Below, in pieces: positions 38,101-49,135 of a stretch of 64,000 nt of DNA. The notes below the pieces were generated by a model that worked only from the letters and a program-made list of their open reading frames with translations, ran no database searches and was not told the DNA's origin. Location: NCBI GenBank assembly GCA_963277665.1, contig OY728123.1, forward strand, positions 631,840,915-631,904,914, given 5' to 3'. The translations under genes were made by a program, and so were the position numbers. The number at the start of each line of letters is the position of its first letter. Within the stretch, counting starts at the first letter, position 1. This DNA comes from Viscum album (taxonomy: Eukaryota; Streptophyta; Magnoliopsida; Santalales; Viscaceae).

Positions 38101-38299
38101 ACAGTGGATGGTCTTGACAGATCATATGTCACCACCTGATCAAATCCAAACTACTGCTTACTTACCACACTCTACTTCTTATTAGCCTACTAATGAATCA
38201 TAGTATTTCGAGAATCACCTTTACCCACTTTACTCTGATGTCAAGGGGTATGTTTCTTCCCCCGTATCATAGATTAATAAGACCCCTGCGACCCATGAG

Positions 38300-39270
38300 G
38301 AGTGTTACGGACACCCGACCTTAGATAATTCCGAAAATAACACAACAGATTCCCCATATTATTACAATTATTTCATGTTTGAGGTTGTCTCATACAATCC
38401 CACTTTAGGTTCCCTGTAGAGCCACACTGAAAAGATCTCGGCTTACTCTAAGGCTTCGAATGAAGATTCACCAATCCTACCATCAGATTTTGAGTTGTAC
38501 TCCCACCCTAGAAAAAAGTTTCCCTCTTCGTCTTGAACCCAATATTAAAGTTATCATTATTCCTTATGGGTACCCACATACTTCCCCCACCTTTATCCCC
38601 TATAAGATCACACTCATCCACCATATCATGGTTTACTATTTCGGTGTAATCATCTATACATAGCAATGCTATCATGGAATGAATTTCCTAGTTCAACACA
38701 ACTTCAGAAATCCATTCCTTGAACAATGTACTACCCACCACCTCAGGTGAAAAATCACACTATGTTGATAAACATAGCCTAATATTCTGTCACAGCCATG
38801 TTCCCTTGCTTCAAACTGAATAAATATTATGTATGTTGAATCCCTAACGTATGAGGGTATAATTGTTTGTTAAAAAATTACTCAAGCCCCTCTCATGTCA
38901 CACTTTGGTCTGTCCCAGCTTAGACCGCCATCTCCCACCACTGAAGGGAAATATCTTCCAAAATATACATTTATTGGTTTACCTTCAACTCTTTCAGTTT
39001 TCCCAAGAAGTCAAATATCATATTTATTCTGTTCATCCATGCTTCATCCCTCTCGGGATCTGAATCACCCCAAAAGATGGGTGGATTCTGGCTTTGAAAC
39101 TAAAATGCATGATTCACATGCCTTGGTTCATCAACTTTATTCTCACATCCTACTACTTTGAAAGCTTGCACTATACTCTTCACTAGTTGTTGGTTCATCT
39201 GAGGCTCAGGTACAACCACATTTTTAGTAGCTTCCTCTTATTGGTCTCTACGATGCCTACCCGGTTCCAT
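38300..39270 (-). pseudogene. Element G gag remnant
   Basis: Starts at the minus-strand ATG at 39270 (MEPGRHRRDQ). The family's capsid blocks follow: QNPPIFWGDSDPERDEAWM (about 39090; family NPPxFxGxxDPxxAExWL), IFDFLGKLKELKV, LQWWEMA, EFFNKQLYP and LKQGNMAVTEY (about 38815; family LxQGxMTVxEY). A CCHC-type knuckle near 38440-38400, FQCGSTGNLKWDC, has lost its first cysteine and its histidine. Several stops. Gag would form the particle that packages the RNA. Confidence 0.8.
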
Positions 39271-39862
39271 TTCTATCAACACAAAAAAACCACAAGTATT
39301 TCTCCCTTAAAAAGAAAGGGTGTAAACTTTTAAAATTCAATTATATAACAACAATCAAAACCAATATTTCCATATGTTTACATTTCTCACATTGCACTAT
39401 TTTGAAAAATCCATCATGTTTTGAAAATCATCCCATTTTCAAAATACAACAAGTTTCCAGGTTTCAAATCCTTCCATTTTGAAACCCAATACAGATTTTC
39501 AAAATCAACACATTCATATCACACCATAGATCATTATAACCCAATGAAATATTCATCATAGTAGGAATTTATTTCTACCATTCTTTTCATGTGCATCTCA
39601 TTAGATACACACACGATAATGAGATTTCCAATGGCTATAGGTGTCTCAAAAACACTTATGTACCCAACTTCGTGGTAACTTGAAGATCAACATAATAGGG
39701 TTAACTAAATCATTTTCTACTATAAATTTCATGTTTCAACAATCCTATGACTTGATACCATCCCAACTCAAGGAATATACGAAGATCCTATGCCAACACC
39801 AAAACCAATGATCAACACAAATGATTGAACAACTACTCTCACTTGAAAGACAAGGACCAAAA

Positions 39863-39876
39863 AAACTGATTCCACT
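39863..39876 (-). other. Element G primer binding site
   Basis: On the minus strand AGTGGAATCAGTTT begins right after the LTR end …GGATGTTACA. It is a decayed form of TGGTATCAGAGC, the initiator-Met tRNA primer site. Confidence 0.65.
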
Positions 39877-41947
39877 TGTAACATCCAACCCCATATCATT
39901 TTCTTGAGAGGGCGGAGGAATTTTACATGTACTTAAGTGAAGTTAAAATGATTCAAAATCCTAGAAATTAATGTTGGGGGCTTCAAGAATAGTTGGGTAA
40001 CGATTTTACCTTTTGAAAAAGAACAACCTGTCAAACCAGTCATTACCAACGATACTATATAATGCATATCGACATAGAAACCCAACCATGTGTTACCAAA
40101 AAGTCAACAAAGTTGTTCCATAATAAAATCCAAAAACCAATATAAACAACCCCAATATCAGTGTACTATGTGGAAGACTAAAAAAGACACCCAAAATAAT
40201 CCAAGACACACTTCACTACTCCACACCAAGATCCATGATCCAAGAAACAACACATCTCCCAAGCATCACCACAAGCCACTACCAATGAGATGCTTTTCCT
40301 TTACCAATTTCCCAGAATATGACATCAAAAAAGCACCAAAGTGACAAATAAGGGGGTGAGTACTAATAATCAGTAGGTTTTCTCCAAATTACATCCCTTC
40401 ACTTGGAACTAGGATAAACCCATTAGCACTTATATAATAAGTAGATTATATAAAACATTTAATAGTGAAACAACTTACAACATGCCAAACATACCCTTAC
40501 CCAGCCATGAAAAACAATGGAAATCCACAACATGCCATAAGATATATCCCAGTCACACAATAGCACAACAAATTACCTCTTTTTAAAGAAACACTCAACA
40601 AGTAACCATTACGGAGGGGATTCTTCCCATTCTATTCACCCCATTCTCAACTAGTGGTACTTCTCTCCCACTTATTCTTTGATGGTGGACCTTCCGTACA
40701 CTATCCATCCAATTTTGTAGTGGTACTCCCCACCCACTTAACACACAATTAATGCTAGCCAAAATTATTAACCCACAACCAATCATATAAAAATAATGTC
40801 ACAACATCATGAAATCAATTCATCTTTTCCAAAAAATACCTCAAGCACATTAACAATTTCAACAATTTACCACTCACTTCAATAAATCACTCATTTATTG
40901 AAAACATTCTATAACCATTTTCCCATGACAACCCACATTCCAATAAACCATACTTTTATTGAAAACCATTTCCAATAACCATTTTCACAAATCAACCCAA
41001 GAGACCGATTTTAAAATCTTTACTTTAAAATCAAACATCAAGAACGTTACATGACAAATCAACCGTTGTCCCAAAAAACCCCAAAACATTTCCAAAGGGA
41101 TTTCTAACCAATTTCATACATAAAAATCACAAATTAATTTAAGAAAAACCAATTAACTGGAAAAAAACTTATAGTTCTAACAAATTGGAGATGATAGAGA
41201 CGCCACCTAACTTCAGGGTTTCGGTAAAATCAACCCACACACAACCACACCCCATGTCTGGTGAACGCACCACTGAAACCATTATAGATCGCCTTACCTA
41301 ACATACACAAGACATAAAATCAAAACCCAAGGAAAAAACCCTTGATCTACATGAAATAGATGTAGATATATAAAACCAAGAAAGGGAGAATAGTAGATCT
41401 AGAGGAAACCAAAGAGAATCCAAGAGAAGAGACTTACCTGAGAGAAACAACCTTCAAACCACCTTGAAAACCCATTTAATTGCTTCCAAAATGGGTGGAG
41501 GATCCCCTAAAACCCTTGAGAACCAAAAATACAGAGTGAGGATCGAGTGGGAAAAATTTGGAGTGAAATAGGTCAAGCCCTAGGGAGCCCGAATTTAAAA
41601 CCCCTCTTTTTATGTGGTCACACAGTTAGATTATATGGTTTGGAAAACTGTATGCTAACCATACACACGCCACTATGTCAATAAAATGAGTCCACATGGT
41701 TGCCTCACACAGTTTGGAAAACCTTGTGTAGGCCGAGTGAAACCTATTATCTCCCCTTACACAGCTTCCTGGAGAACCTGCACGGTTTTCTCTAACTGTG
41801 CTCAAACCGTGCACCCTTATAAAATCCTCCAAACTTATTCAACACAATTCCAAAATCTACCAAACTCTTCCCAAATCATCCCAAGCACTTTAAACAACTA
41901 AAGAAGAAATAAAAAAAGGCTAAATACTTCAAACCGTGGGTTCTATA
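39877..41947 (-). repeat. Element G 5' LTR
   Basis: Minus strand starts TATAGAACCCACGGTTTGAA (from 41947; TGTA decayed to TATA) and ends …GGTTGGATGTTACA (at 39877). Full-length match to the 3' LTR. Carries a cluster of inverted ACGGTT/AACCGT words at 41630-41815. Confidence 0.9.
41630..41815. repeat. Inverted-repeat cluster near the start of element G's 5' LTR
   Basis: GCACGGTTT (41780-41788) pairs perfectly with AAACCGTGC (41804-41812), and it can also pair with AACTGTGC lying between them. Further imperfect palindromes of the form ACAGTT…AACTGT and CACACAGTTT…AAACCTTGTG lie at 41635-41665 and 41705-41735. The other LTR has CATGGTT/AACCATG (34518-34524/34531-34537) at the corresponding place. 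Confidence 0.6.
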
Positions 41948-41952
41948 ATGGA
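41948..41952. repeat. Right target-site duplication of element G (ATGGA)
   Basis: Identical to 32608-32612. Confidence 0.9.
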
Positions 41953-42096
41953 TATGAATAAAAAATTGATGTAAGCCAATTGTTTTTCAAAAAAGTGTGA
42001 GGATTGGGTAAATTGTTCATAAATTTTGAAAATTATCATGCATATAAAACTTCTCAATCCTTTTTTTGCTTTAAATTATTTTCATTCAAGAACAAA

Positions 42097-43485
42097 ATGT
42101 CTAAAGGAGGTTGAAATAAAATTATAGGTTACGTAAGAGATAAAAATTATGAAAGTTTCACTAAACATGGGAAAGATCTGAATGTAAAAAGTGATAGGGA
42201 TGAAATTTTGTTTAATGAAACAACTGATATGATTTCTGGTTTTAATTATGATGAAGATTACATCAAGGATATGACTAAAAATATAAATTATGATACAAAT
42301 CATATTAAGGAAATGAAAATTATAGTTGATGATGAAAATCACAGTTTCCCAATTCTATTTGAGAAGTTAAAGAGTTGTGCAAATATTTCAATACATTATG
42401 GTTGTACTAAATATAATACATTTTCAACCATACTAAAGAAAAAAAAATTTAAATATATCAATGGATTTAGTGACACAAATTTTACTGAAATAAATTATCT
42501 CTTGAATGATATTCTTCAAGAAGATAATAAGATTCTTTACTGAACATATGATCGTAAATGAATTATATGTTCAATTTCTATGATATTTGAAATAATAGAT
42601 GCCAATAAAAATTACAATATAGTATTCTTAAAGGATCATGAGTTACTTAAAATATACTACATTTGGTGCATCATGATATAAGAAATATGAATCTAGTCCT
42701 TCAAAATTTTATGGTACTTTCTAATCATTCCATGGTTTACATACCTATATATAAGTGGGGAAACTTTAAGGAAAATTCCATGGAATAAAGATTCAAGAAA
42801 TCAGTATGGTAAATTTTGTCACCCATAAAACTCTCCTTATTGGAATAAAATTAATATTTAGTATCCTAAATTTGTAAATGTGCCAAAAAACTTACGTCTT
42901 ATGCTATCTAAAGATATAGTGAATCTTTTTGGTTCACAAAGTATCACTCAATATACAAGGATAGATATGTTGTTAAATTATAAATTTCAATTTCGGTTAT
43001 GCATGAAGATGAAATACATTACATCATCTCTAATTATTTCATGACCAAAATAATATGAAATGAAATAGATGTTTTTTTGGATCCACTGATTAATGATCAC
43101 AAATTATTATGTGATTCTAGTGTAATTTTGTTTGATACTCATAGAAATGATTATTCCACATTTAGATACATATTTTATGGGAAAATAAATGGAACTAATA
43201 CTTAGGGAAATTTCTTAGTATATAGAATCAATGGAAGTCTATGGTGTCTCATTTGTGAATAAGGTACACACTTAGTTAGGATGAGATATTCCTTAAAACT
43301 ATGTTTTCATAAATAAAACTTTTTTAAATTAATGACATAAATATTTTTTTGGAAGACATAATTAAATTGGAATTTAGAATAAAATTTTTACACCGGAATA
43401 TTTTAAGATAAGAACATTGTTTTTGATAGACAATAAGGAAAGAAACATCGATCTTAAATGACCATTGAAATATATTAATTAAATA
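42097..43485 (+). pseudogene. CACTA-2 transposase (tnpD-type), N-terminal and core piece
   Basis: Begins near ATG 42097 (MSKGG). 42208-42540 is open for 111 codons and contains LFEKLKSCANISIHYGCTKY followed by NTFSTILKKKKFKYINGFSD, matching the plant CACTA block …LYPGCKxFTKLSxxVRLxxLKxxxGWSDKSF…LLxxxLPxxN (the end here reads ILQEDNKIL). After a stop, other frames give NKINIQYPKFVNVPKNLRLM (about 42845) with …LFGSQSIT…, equivalent to …FDxxxPxFAxDPRNVRLGLxxDGFNPFG. Near 43120-43330 HRNDYSTFRYIFYGKINGT and THLVRMRYSLKLCF match the …DFPAYGxLSGW… and …C…RKxxYxGHRRFL parts, and HRNILR follows at 43390. It would cut and join transposon ends. Many stops; broken by LTR F at 43486. Confidence 0.8.
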
Positions 43486-44940
43486 TGATCAGTATACCCT
43501 AATTGTTAAATTTGAATCTATAAATAACAATAAATAAATTATGAAAATTATTTGGTTTAAACATGTATAAAAAAAATTCATTTATTGATTATAAATAAAA
43601 TTATAAATCATTTAAAAGTGATAGAATTTTTTTTTCAAAAACTTAATTTTTCCTAAAAACAGTTTTATCATAATTTTAAAAAATATTTTAAAATTTATTT
43701 TTCCCACTTTTAGAAAATTTATTTGAAAAAACTGACACTATTATGAAATCAACATGTTATAATTATCTTAGTGTTAATTTTTTTAATTTAATAAAAATAT
43801 TAATTCTTTAGTGAATACTGAAAATACTAATTTTTTTTGAAAACTACCATTTCATTTAAAGAACATAAAAAGTTTCATTTATTATCAAATTATTTTAAAT
43901 GTAAAATTGGTTCAATAAAATTATTATTAATCCAATTATGTCATTGGAATAAATTTTATGTTCAATTTTTAATTAAAAGTTTTTTACTTATGAAAACCTT
44001 TACTTTGGAGAACTATTTTTCGTCGTGTCTTTGGGTTTAATTTCAAATTAAATTTTTCTAGTTCTATGAATTGAATTTTTTTTAAAATTAATTCAATATT
44101 TATAATCATAAAAATTAATAATTTTCAATAATTTTATCTTAATTTTTGATCCTAATGAAGAGTAAAACACAGAAAAATTAATTATCACAATTAAGGTTAA
44201 AATGGGTTTACCAAGGGATAAACCAAACTATATTGGTAATTTTTCCTATAAAACATGTAAAAATCATATTTTATAGCCATATGTTTACCTTATAATATAA
44301 ATAAATAGAATATAATATCATTTTGAGTCATTTGTATCAGAAATTAATATATCATTTTGTATTCTTTTTTGAAATCTTCAAGTAATTTCTAAAAACGTCC
44401 CCTCCCCCGTTAATAAAAGGACAACTCAAACACTCTATTATACACACAAGAATTGAAATTATTTTTAGAAAATAATTGTCTGAATCCATTCTTTACATCC
44501 CTCCAATTATCTAAATTCCTTTTTCTTATCAAAAAATGAATCTTGGGAGGATTTTTATATTAACCTATAGATGTTTTCTGAAGAATAGGTATAGTTATTA
44601 TCCAAGAGTTTTCATTTTATTTCTTCCTTTAAATCCATTAAATATAAATAAAATATTGTAAAATAATAACAAAAATATATAAATATACTAATAAGTTATT
44701 ATTTTAATGGAATGACTTATATTCTTCTCATCTTCCATCAAATGGTAAATGATATTATTGATTGTGTGTACGATGGACTATCACCTCATGAACTGATGTA
44801 ATTCATTTTTTTTCACCACCTCTAATGGTTGTATATAATAAGGAATTTAATGTATATTTATTATATTTATTAAATAATTACAATAATTTAATTGTAATAT
44901 CACATCTAAATTCTTACCTTACAATCTGGTGGAAACTGGT

Positions 44941-44990
44941 AATGTCGCTCATGTGTACAATGGAATACCATCTCTGCAGAGCGATGTGAA
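44941..44990. repeat. Hairpin in F (H2 type)
   Basis: Arm ATGTCGCTC (44942-44950) pairs with GAGCGATGT (44979-44987) at all but one G-T position. The 22-nt loop 44954-44975, in reverse complement, reads AGAGATGGTATTCCATTGTACA. Its inner stem ATGG/CCAT is fully paired, whereas D has ACGG/CCGT. Confidence 0.7.
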
Positions 44991-45124
44991 ACATTTTTTA
45001 TTATATTTTGACATGAATCATAATAAGGATATATTTAAGGATTATATATGATATATATGATATAATAGTTTTTTGTAAAGTTGAAAAAATTTACCTTTAT
45101 TTTTTTCCATCTATCAAAATAATG

Positions 45125-45175
45125 AAAACATTGTTCATCCGTATGCACGGCTTACCGTCTCCATGAATGGTGCAT
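45125..45175. repeat. Hairpin in F (H1 type)
   Basis: Arm ACATTGTTCAT (45128-45138) faces CATGAATGGTGCAT (45162-45175), pairing around GTTCAT/ATGAAT. Loop 45140-45161 in reverse complement is GAGACGGTAAGCCGTGCATA plus CG, with the inner stem ACGG/CCGT. Spacing to the previous loop is 186 bp. Confidence 0.7.
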
Positions 45176-47480
45176 CACATTTTTCTGTCTCTAACATTTA
45201 TAGAATATTTTGAATACTAATATAATGAATATATATGATATTTATATCAAGGGTAATGTTATTTATATTGTCAACCATGATCATAGTGAAAATTCCAAAA
45301 CTACCAAACCAAAACATATGTGAAAAACAATGCAGTTATCACATAGAATAGTGTTTTGAATTACCATTTTTTAATAAATAAGTGATAAAAGGTTATAAGT
45401 GAACAATATATGGAGTAATATATGTAACTATTTTTTCTTTAACAGTATGTTTAAATTTATTATAAATGACTTTCATACAGGTATGAAGTAAATTAGTCCT
45501 GAGGTAATGGGTTTCATAACTCAATATCAATTCACTGGTTAAAACGTCTACTTCATTGATTATATTATGACTTGAATATGTGTGAGATGAAATTTTGTTA
45601 TATTATCTTTTATTTCAACTTTTATAGATCTTATTTACATTTTTCACACATAATTACTTCATAGATTTATACTCACTCCAATGATACGATCTTTATAAAG
45701 GTTTCATATCTCACTTTTAATTTCTTTAGACATATTCTATATTCACCACTTATTTCATTAGTGATTTGTATATACGACCCCTTTTATATTCTATATTATG
45801 AATCTATTTCTCATCATCGAATTTAAATTTTCATTTTAATTTATTTCTTTCATTGGGATTACTATTCCAATGTTAGGAATGTTGTAAGGGTTTATTTCAC
45901 AATCTGATCATTATTTAGGATTGTTTATGTTTAAGACTCCCCTGTATTTATATCTAAAACCCAATCTGTTTTCTTCTATATTTTTCATGAAATATTCTAT
46001 AATTATTACCATTTTCTTCTCTTTGGTGCTTAAAGTGATTTAGAATTTTTTTAAAGTCAAATTTATTTTTATATTAGGATGAAAATCCTTTTATTACATA
46101 TCAATGTTTTCTAAAAATATTTTTGAAATTGTTTTAAACATTATAAAAATAATTTATTATTTCCATTTTAACCAATATTTAACTTTTTACTAAATTTTTT
46201 GAAATTAATATGCTTGAATTTTTCAAAATGAGGTTCTTCTAACATTTTTACAACATTGTGAAAATATTGTTTTTTTGGATTATACAACTTGTATGGAATT
46301 ACCAACCATCATAACCACTCATTATCTTGAAGCTTCCTTTACATGTTTACAATATTCATTTTAAAGAAAAAATATTAATATTCTTGAAATTTTAAATTTT
46401 AAAAAGTGATTTTCAATGTGAAAAATATAATTTACAAAATAATGTATTTGATGGAGTATTTATGGTATTTTTATTCATCAATAACATCAACACTCATTTA
46501 ACCATATGATTCATTTGGAATATGTTGTAAACATACTATCCTTATTATTTATCTAGATGGTTTTTGATCAAATTTTTTGGGATGTATTATTTTGATATTG
46601 TTCTCTATAATACTCTGGATGTTTTTATATTGTGTTTATTGATTATAATTCTTATGATTTTTTTCCAATATGAATGTTTATATTGATTATGTTTACTAAT
46701 TGGGGAAATTATTCTCATTTATTATTTTAGTTTTACGATATAAATTTTTATGTTGATTTTTTCATCCCCTTTCATATAAAAAATGTATTAGACCTAGTAA
46801 GTGATGTGTAAGGCCTATTATATCACCTATATACATTGGTAGGTATCATGAGACAAACTAGTTGGGTATTTGGCTGACTCTTTACCCATTTATGTAATAT
46901 GTCTTGGAATGATGCCTTGATGGTGTGGCTATGATTTCTAGATTTATGAATTCCATTATTATGAGATTAATTATTGATTTCCATGTGATTATTATATTTG
47001 TTAGAATATACATGAATATGTTTCAAGTTCATGTGATTATTTATTTGGAATTATTTTGATCATAATTTATATCTAATATATTATTATTCATGATATTATT
47101 ATTAATTAGAAGTCATTTATTTCAATTTTTTACATTTCCATATTGATTAGGTATTATTTGTTTATGAACGATCTCGCTGTACTCATGCCCTTACTGAGCA
47201 TTAGAGCTCGCCCCATTCTTATATTTCCTTTCTCTTAGATGCCAGTAGGTGTATTTTTATTGATATATTGGGATATGATAAAATGAAATATGTATTTCCA
47301 ATGTAAAATAATATTTTTTATTTTTTATTTTCAAATGTGATGTGAGTTTCAATTATGTATATATTTTCAAGAGACTATAAAACAATTCGATCAATTGGGA
47401 TTATATTCCATGTATCTAATGCTAATGTGATAAAGTAACAACTGAATATAGACTACAAAGATTAGGTTTTAAACAAAATT

Positions 47481-48976
47481 AAAGAACCATCTACACTAAC
47501 TGGTGATCAGCTATTTGAGAAGGAAAAATATATGATCCCCTCTTTTAGTAAACCTTATTCAATTAACCATATAAAAACCAATCAAAAAAGAGAGTAGTTT
47601 TTTTATTACCATAATAAAAAAAATTATATAAGACATTTTCTTGAGGCCATTAATGTAAATAAATTATCTGATAGTGTTTATTTCACATTAATAAATACGC
47701 TTGGAAAAAAAATATGGCATTAAGGAAAAGTTGTGCATGATTGAAATAGGGTTACCGGAAGTTTTGGAATCAACAAAGAGTGAAATACTACCATTTCTTC
47801 ATCTAGTCGCTTATAATATTTCAAGTCTTGGGGGTTGTTTGGTTTCAAACATCAAAAATGATGTAAATGTTTTATAGGGGTATTCATGAAATATAAATAA
47901 TTTCGTTAAATGTTTTAATATTAAAATGGCCTAAAATCACATGAATGTGATGTTTTGATGCAATATTAAATTCTTGTAGCTTTACATATAACTCCACCTA
48001 AAACTTTTGGACACACTTTATCAAATATTTTTTTCTTTTTCAAAGATATATGGTGTAAATTTATAGACGCAATGAAGTTTCCAACTATAAAAAATGAAGT
48101 TATTTACATATAAAGTGAATTGGAGTTGTTATTTCTGTCATCATTCTTCGATATGATAGTTCACTTGAGGCTTAACTTTGTTAGAGATAACTAGCATTCA
48201 TATTATATACATTATATATTCGTGTACCCCTATTGAACTGTAGATGATGATTTTGAAAAGGTGTGTCAAAAGTCAAAGTCATTCAAAAGGTTGTATGGTA
48301 TAGAGATATATTATTAATTAGTTCATTGAATTGTGTAGAAACTACCAATCTTATATGTATAACACTAGTCTCCCAAAATATAATCACATTAAGAGGCTTA
48401 TGAATGAAATAATTTATAAAATAGATGTTATTACAATTACCATTACAAAATGGGGGAAGGATCACCTTTACATTTTATATAACAGTTTAGAGATTACACC
48501 ATAACGATAACCCACAAAGTAATTAATAAGCATTTGAATCTATTAAGGGAAAAATTATAGATATCAAATACACATAAAGGATGGTTACTAGAATTTGTTC
48601 AAGGCTATATTTTTTAAGATTTATCAAAAAATCCAAATTCAAATTCAGAACAAACTTCAATGGATTACTAGGGGACTAAGTTTGAATTTATTATCATATA
48701 ATGGTTATGTAATTAATTATTATATTTACTATATAAGGGAACTTGATGAACGTAGTACCATTGAAAATAGTGGAATTAATATTATAGTGAAAGTGATTAA
48801 TATATAAAGTACCAAGAAAATCAATCCAGTTTACATGATTATTTCGTATGTTGGCATCATCATGAAATATTTTACTTGAATTATATAATATTTCTAGTGA
48901 TTTTTTTCTTGGTAAATAGGTTTATAATAGGAGTAAAATTATAATAAATGAATTGGGACTTATAAAAGTGTATTTC
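47481..48976 (+). pseudogene. CACTA-2 transposase, middle piece
   Basis: Resumes after F with LTGDQLFEKEKYMIPSFSKP (about 47500; family LTGxxLxExxK), YIRHFLEAIN (about 47630; family LxRHNLDVMH, catalytic-region histidine kept), and INTLGKKYGIKEKLCM. Then SELELLFLSSFFDMIVHL (48116-48170) matches the very conserved …LExIFPPSFFDxMxHL block. Finally 48640-48800, WITRGLSLNLLSYNGYVINY then ENSGINIIVK, matches …LARGPxxxVxxYxGYxINGYRFxTxxR…xxQNSGVxVxA, and NPVYMIISYVGII (48825) the DUF4216 start. It ends at …INELGLIKVYF where H is inserted at 48977. Frameshifted throughout. Confidence 0.8.
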
Positions 48977-49026
48977 TGTAACAACATGAGATTTTATGAG
49001 ATATATTCTTTTAATTTATTTTATTT

Positions 49027-49135
49027 CTTGTGTTGTATAATACACAAATATTAGCTTGTTCTATGTGCAAAATCATATTAGAATGTAGTGTACGTAGTAG
49101 TATTTTTTGTGTGCGTTTCACATAATTTAATGTTC
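49027..49135 (+). repeat. Short-palindrome cluster near the 5' LTR start of H
   Basis: CTTGTGTTGTATAATACACA, GCTTGTTCTATGTGCAA, GTAGTGTACGTAGTA and GTGTGCGTTTCACA follow each other at about 28-bp steps, separated by ATCATATTA-like spacers. A perfect palindrome of the same style, CTTGTGTTACACACAAG, occurs at 49260-49276. Confidence 0.6.

Larger units (their letters stand above)
32613..41947 (-). mobile_element. Element G: complete Ty3/gypsy chromovirus-like retrotransposon, minus strand
   Basis: A 9335-bp element with two LTRs of nearly equal length (32613-34681, 2069 bp; 39877-41947, 2071 bp), a perfect 5-bp ATGGA duplication, primer site, polypurine tract and, in minus-strand order, gag, aspartic protease, reverse transcriptase, RNase H and integrase. 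Pol order (integrase last) makes it Ty3/gypsy. The integrase tail, with a GPF-like box and a chromodomain-like end, and the size resemble the Tekay/Del chromovirus group; that clade call is inference. All frames carry stops, so it is inactive. It inserted into the 5' part of CACTA-2. Confidence 0.9.
43486..47475 (+). mobile_element. F: probable solo LTR, about 4.0 kb, related to the D/H family
   Basis: Interrupts the CACTA-2 transposase between …KYIN and …LTGDQLFE. Ends GATTAGGTTTTAAACA at 47475, comparable with …TCTTAGGTCGTTACA of H. Near the end, CCCTTACTGAGCATTAGAGC (47196-47215) matches D's minus-strand CTTACTGAGCATTTGAGCTC. Two family hairpins lie at 44941-45175. The left edge at 43486 (TGATCAG) is inferred from the transposase break; flanks AAATA (43481-43485) and AAATT (47476-47480) agree at 4 of 5 bases. 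No internal region or gene, so most likely a solo LTR from a sister family of D/H/E. The open frame 43837-44040 is not recognisable. Confidence 0.6.

Noticed and set aside
38460..39161. Several plus-strand frames (38460-38663, 38863-39063, 38895-39161)
   Set aside because: They are antisense shadows of the gag of element G, which reads on the minus strand.
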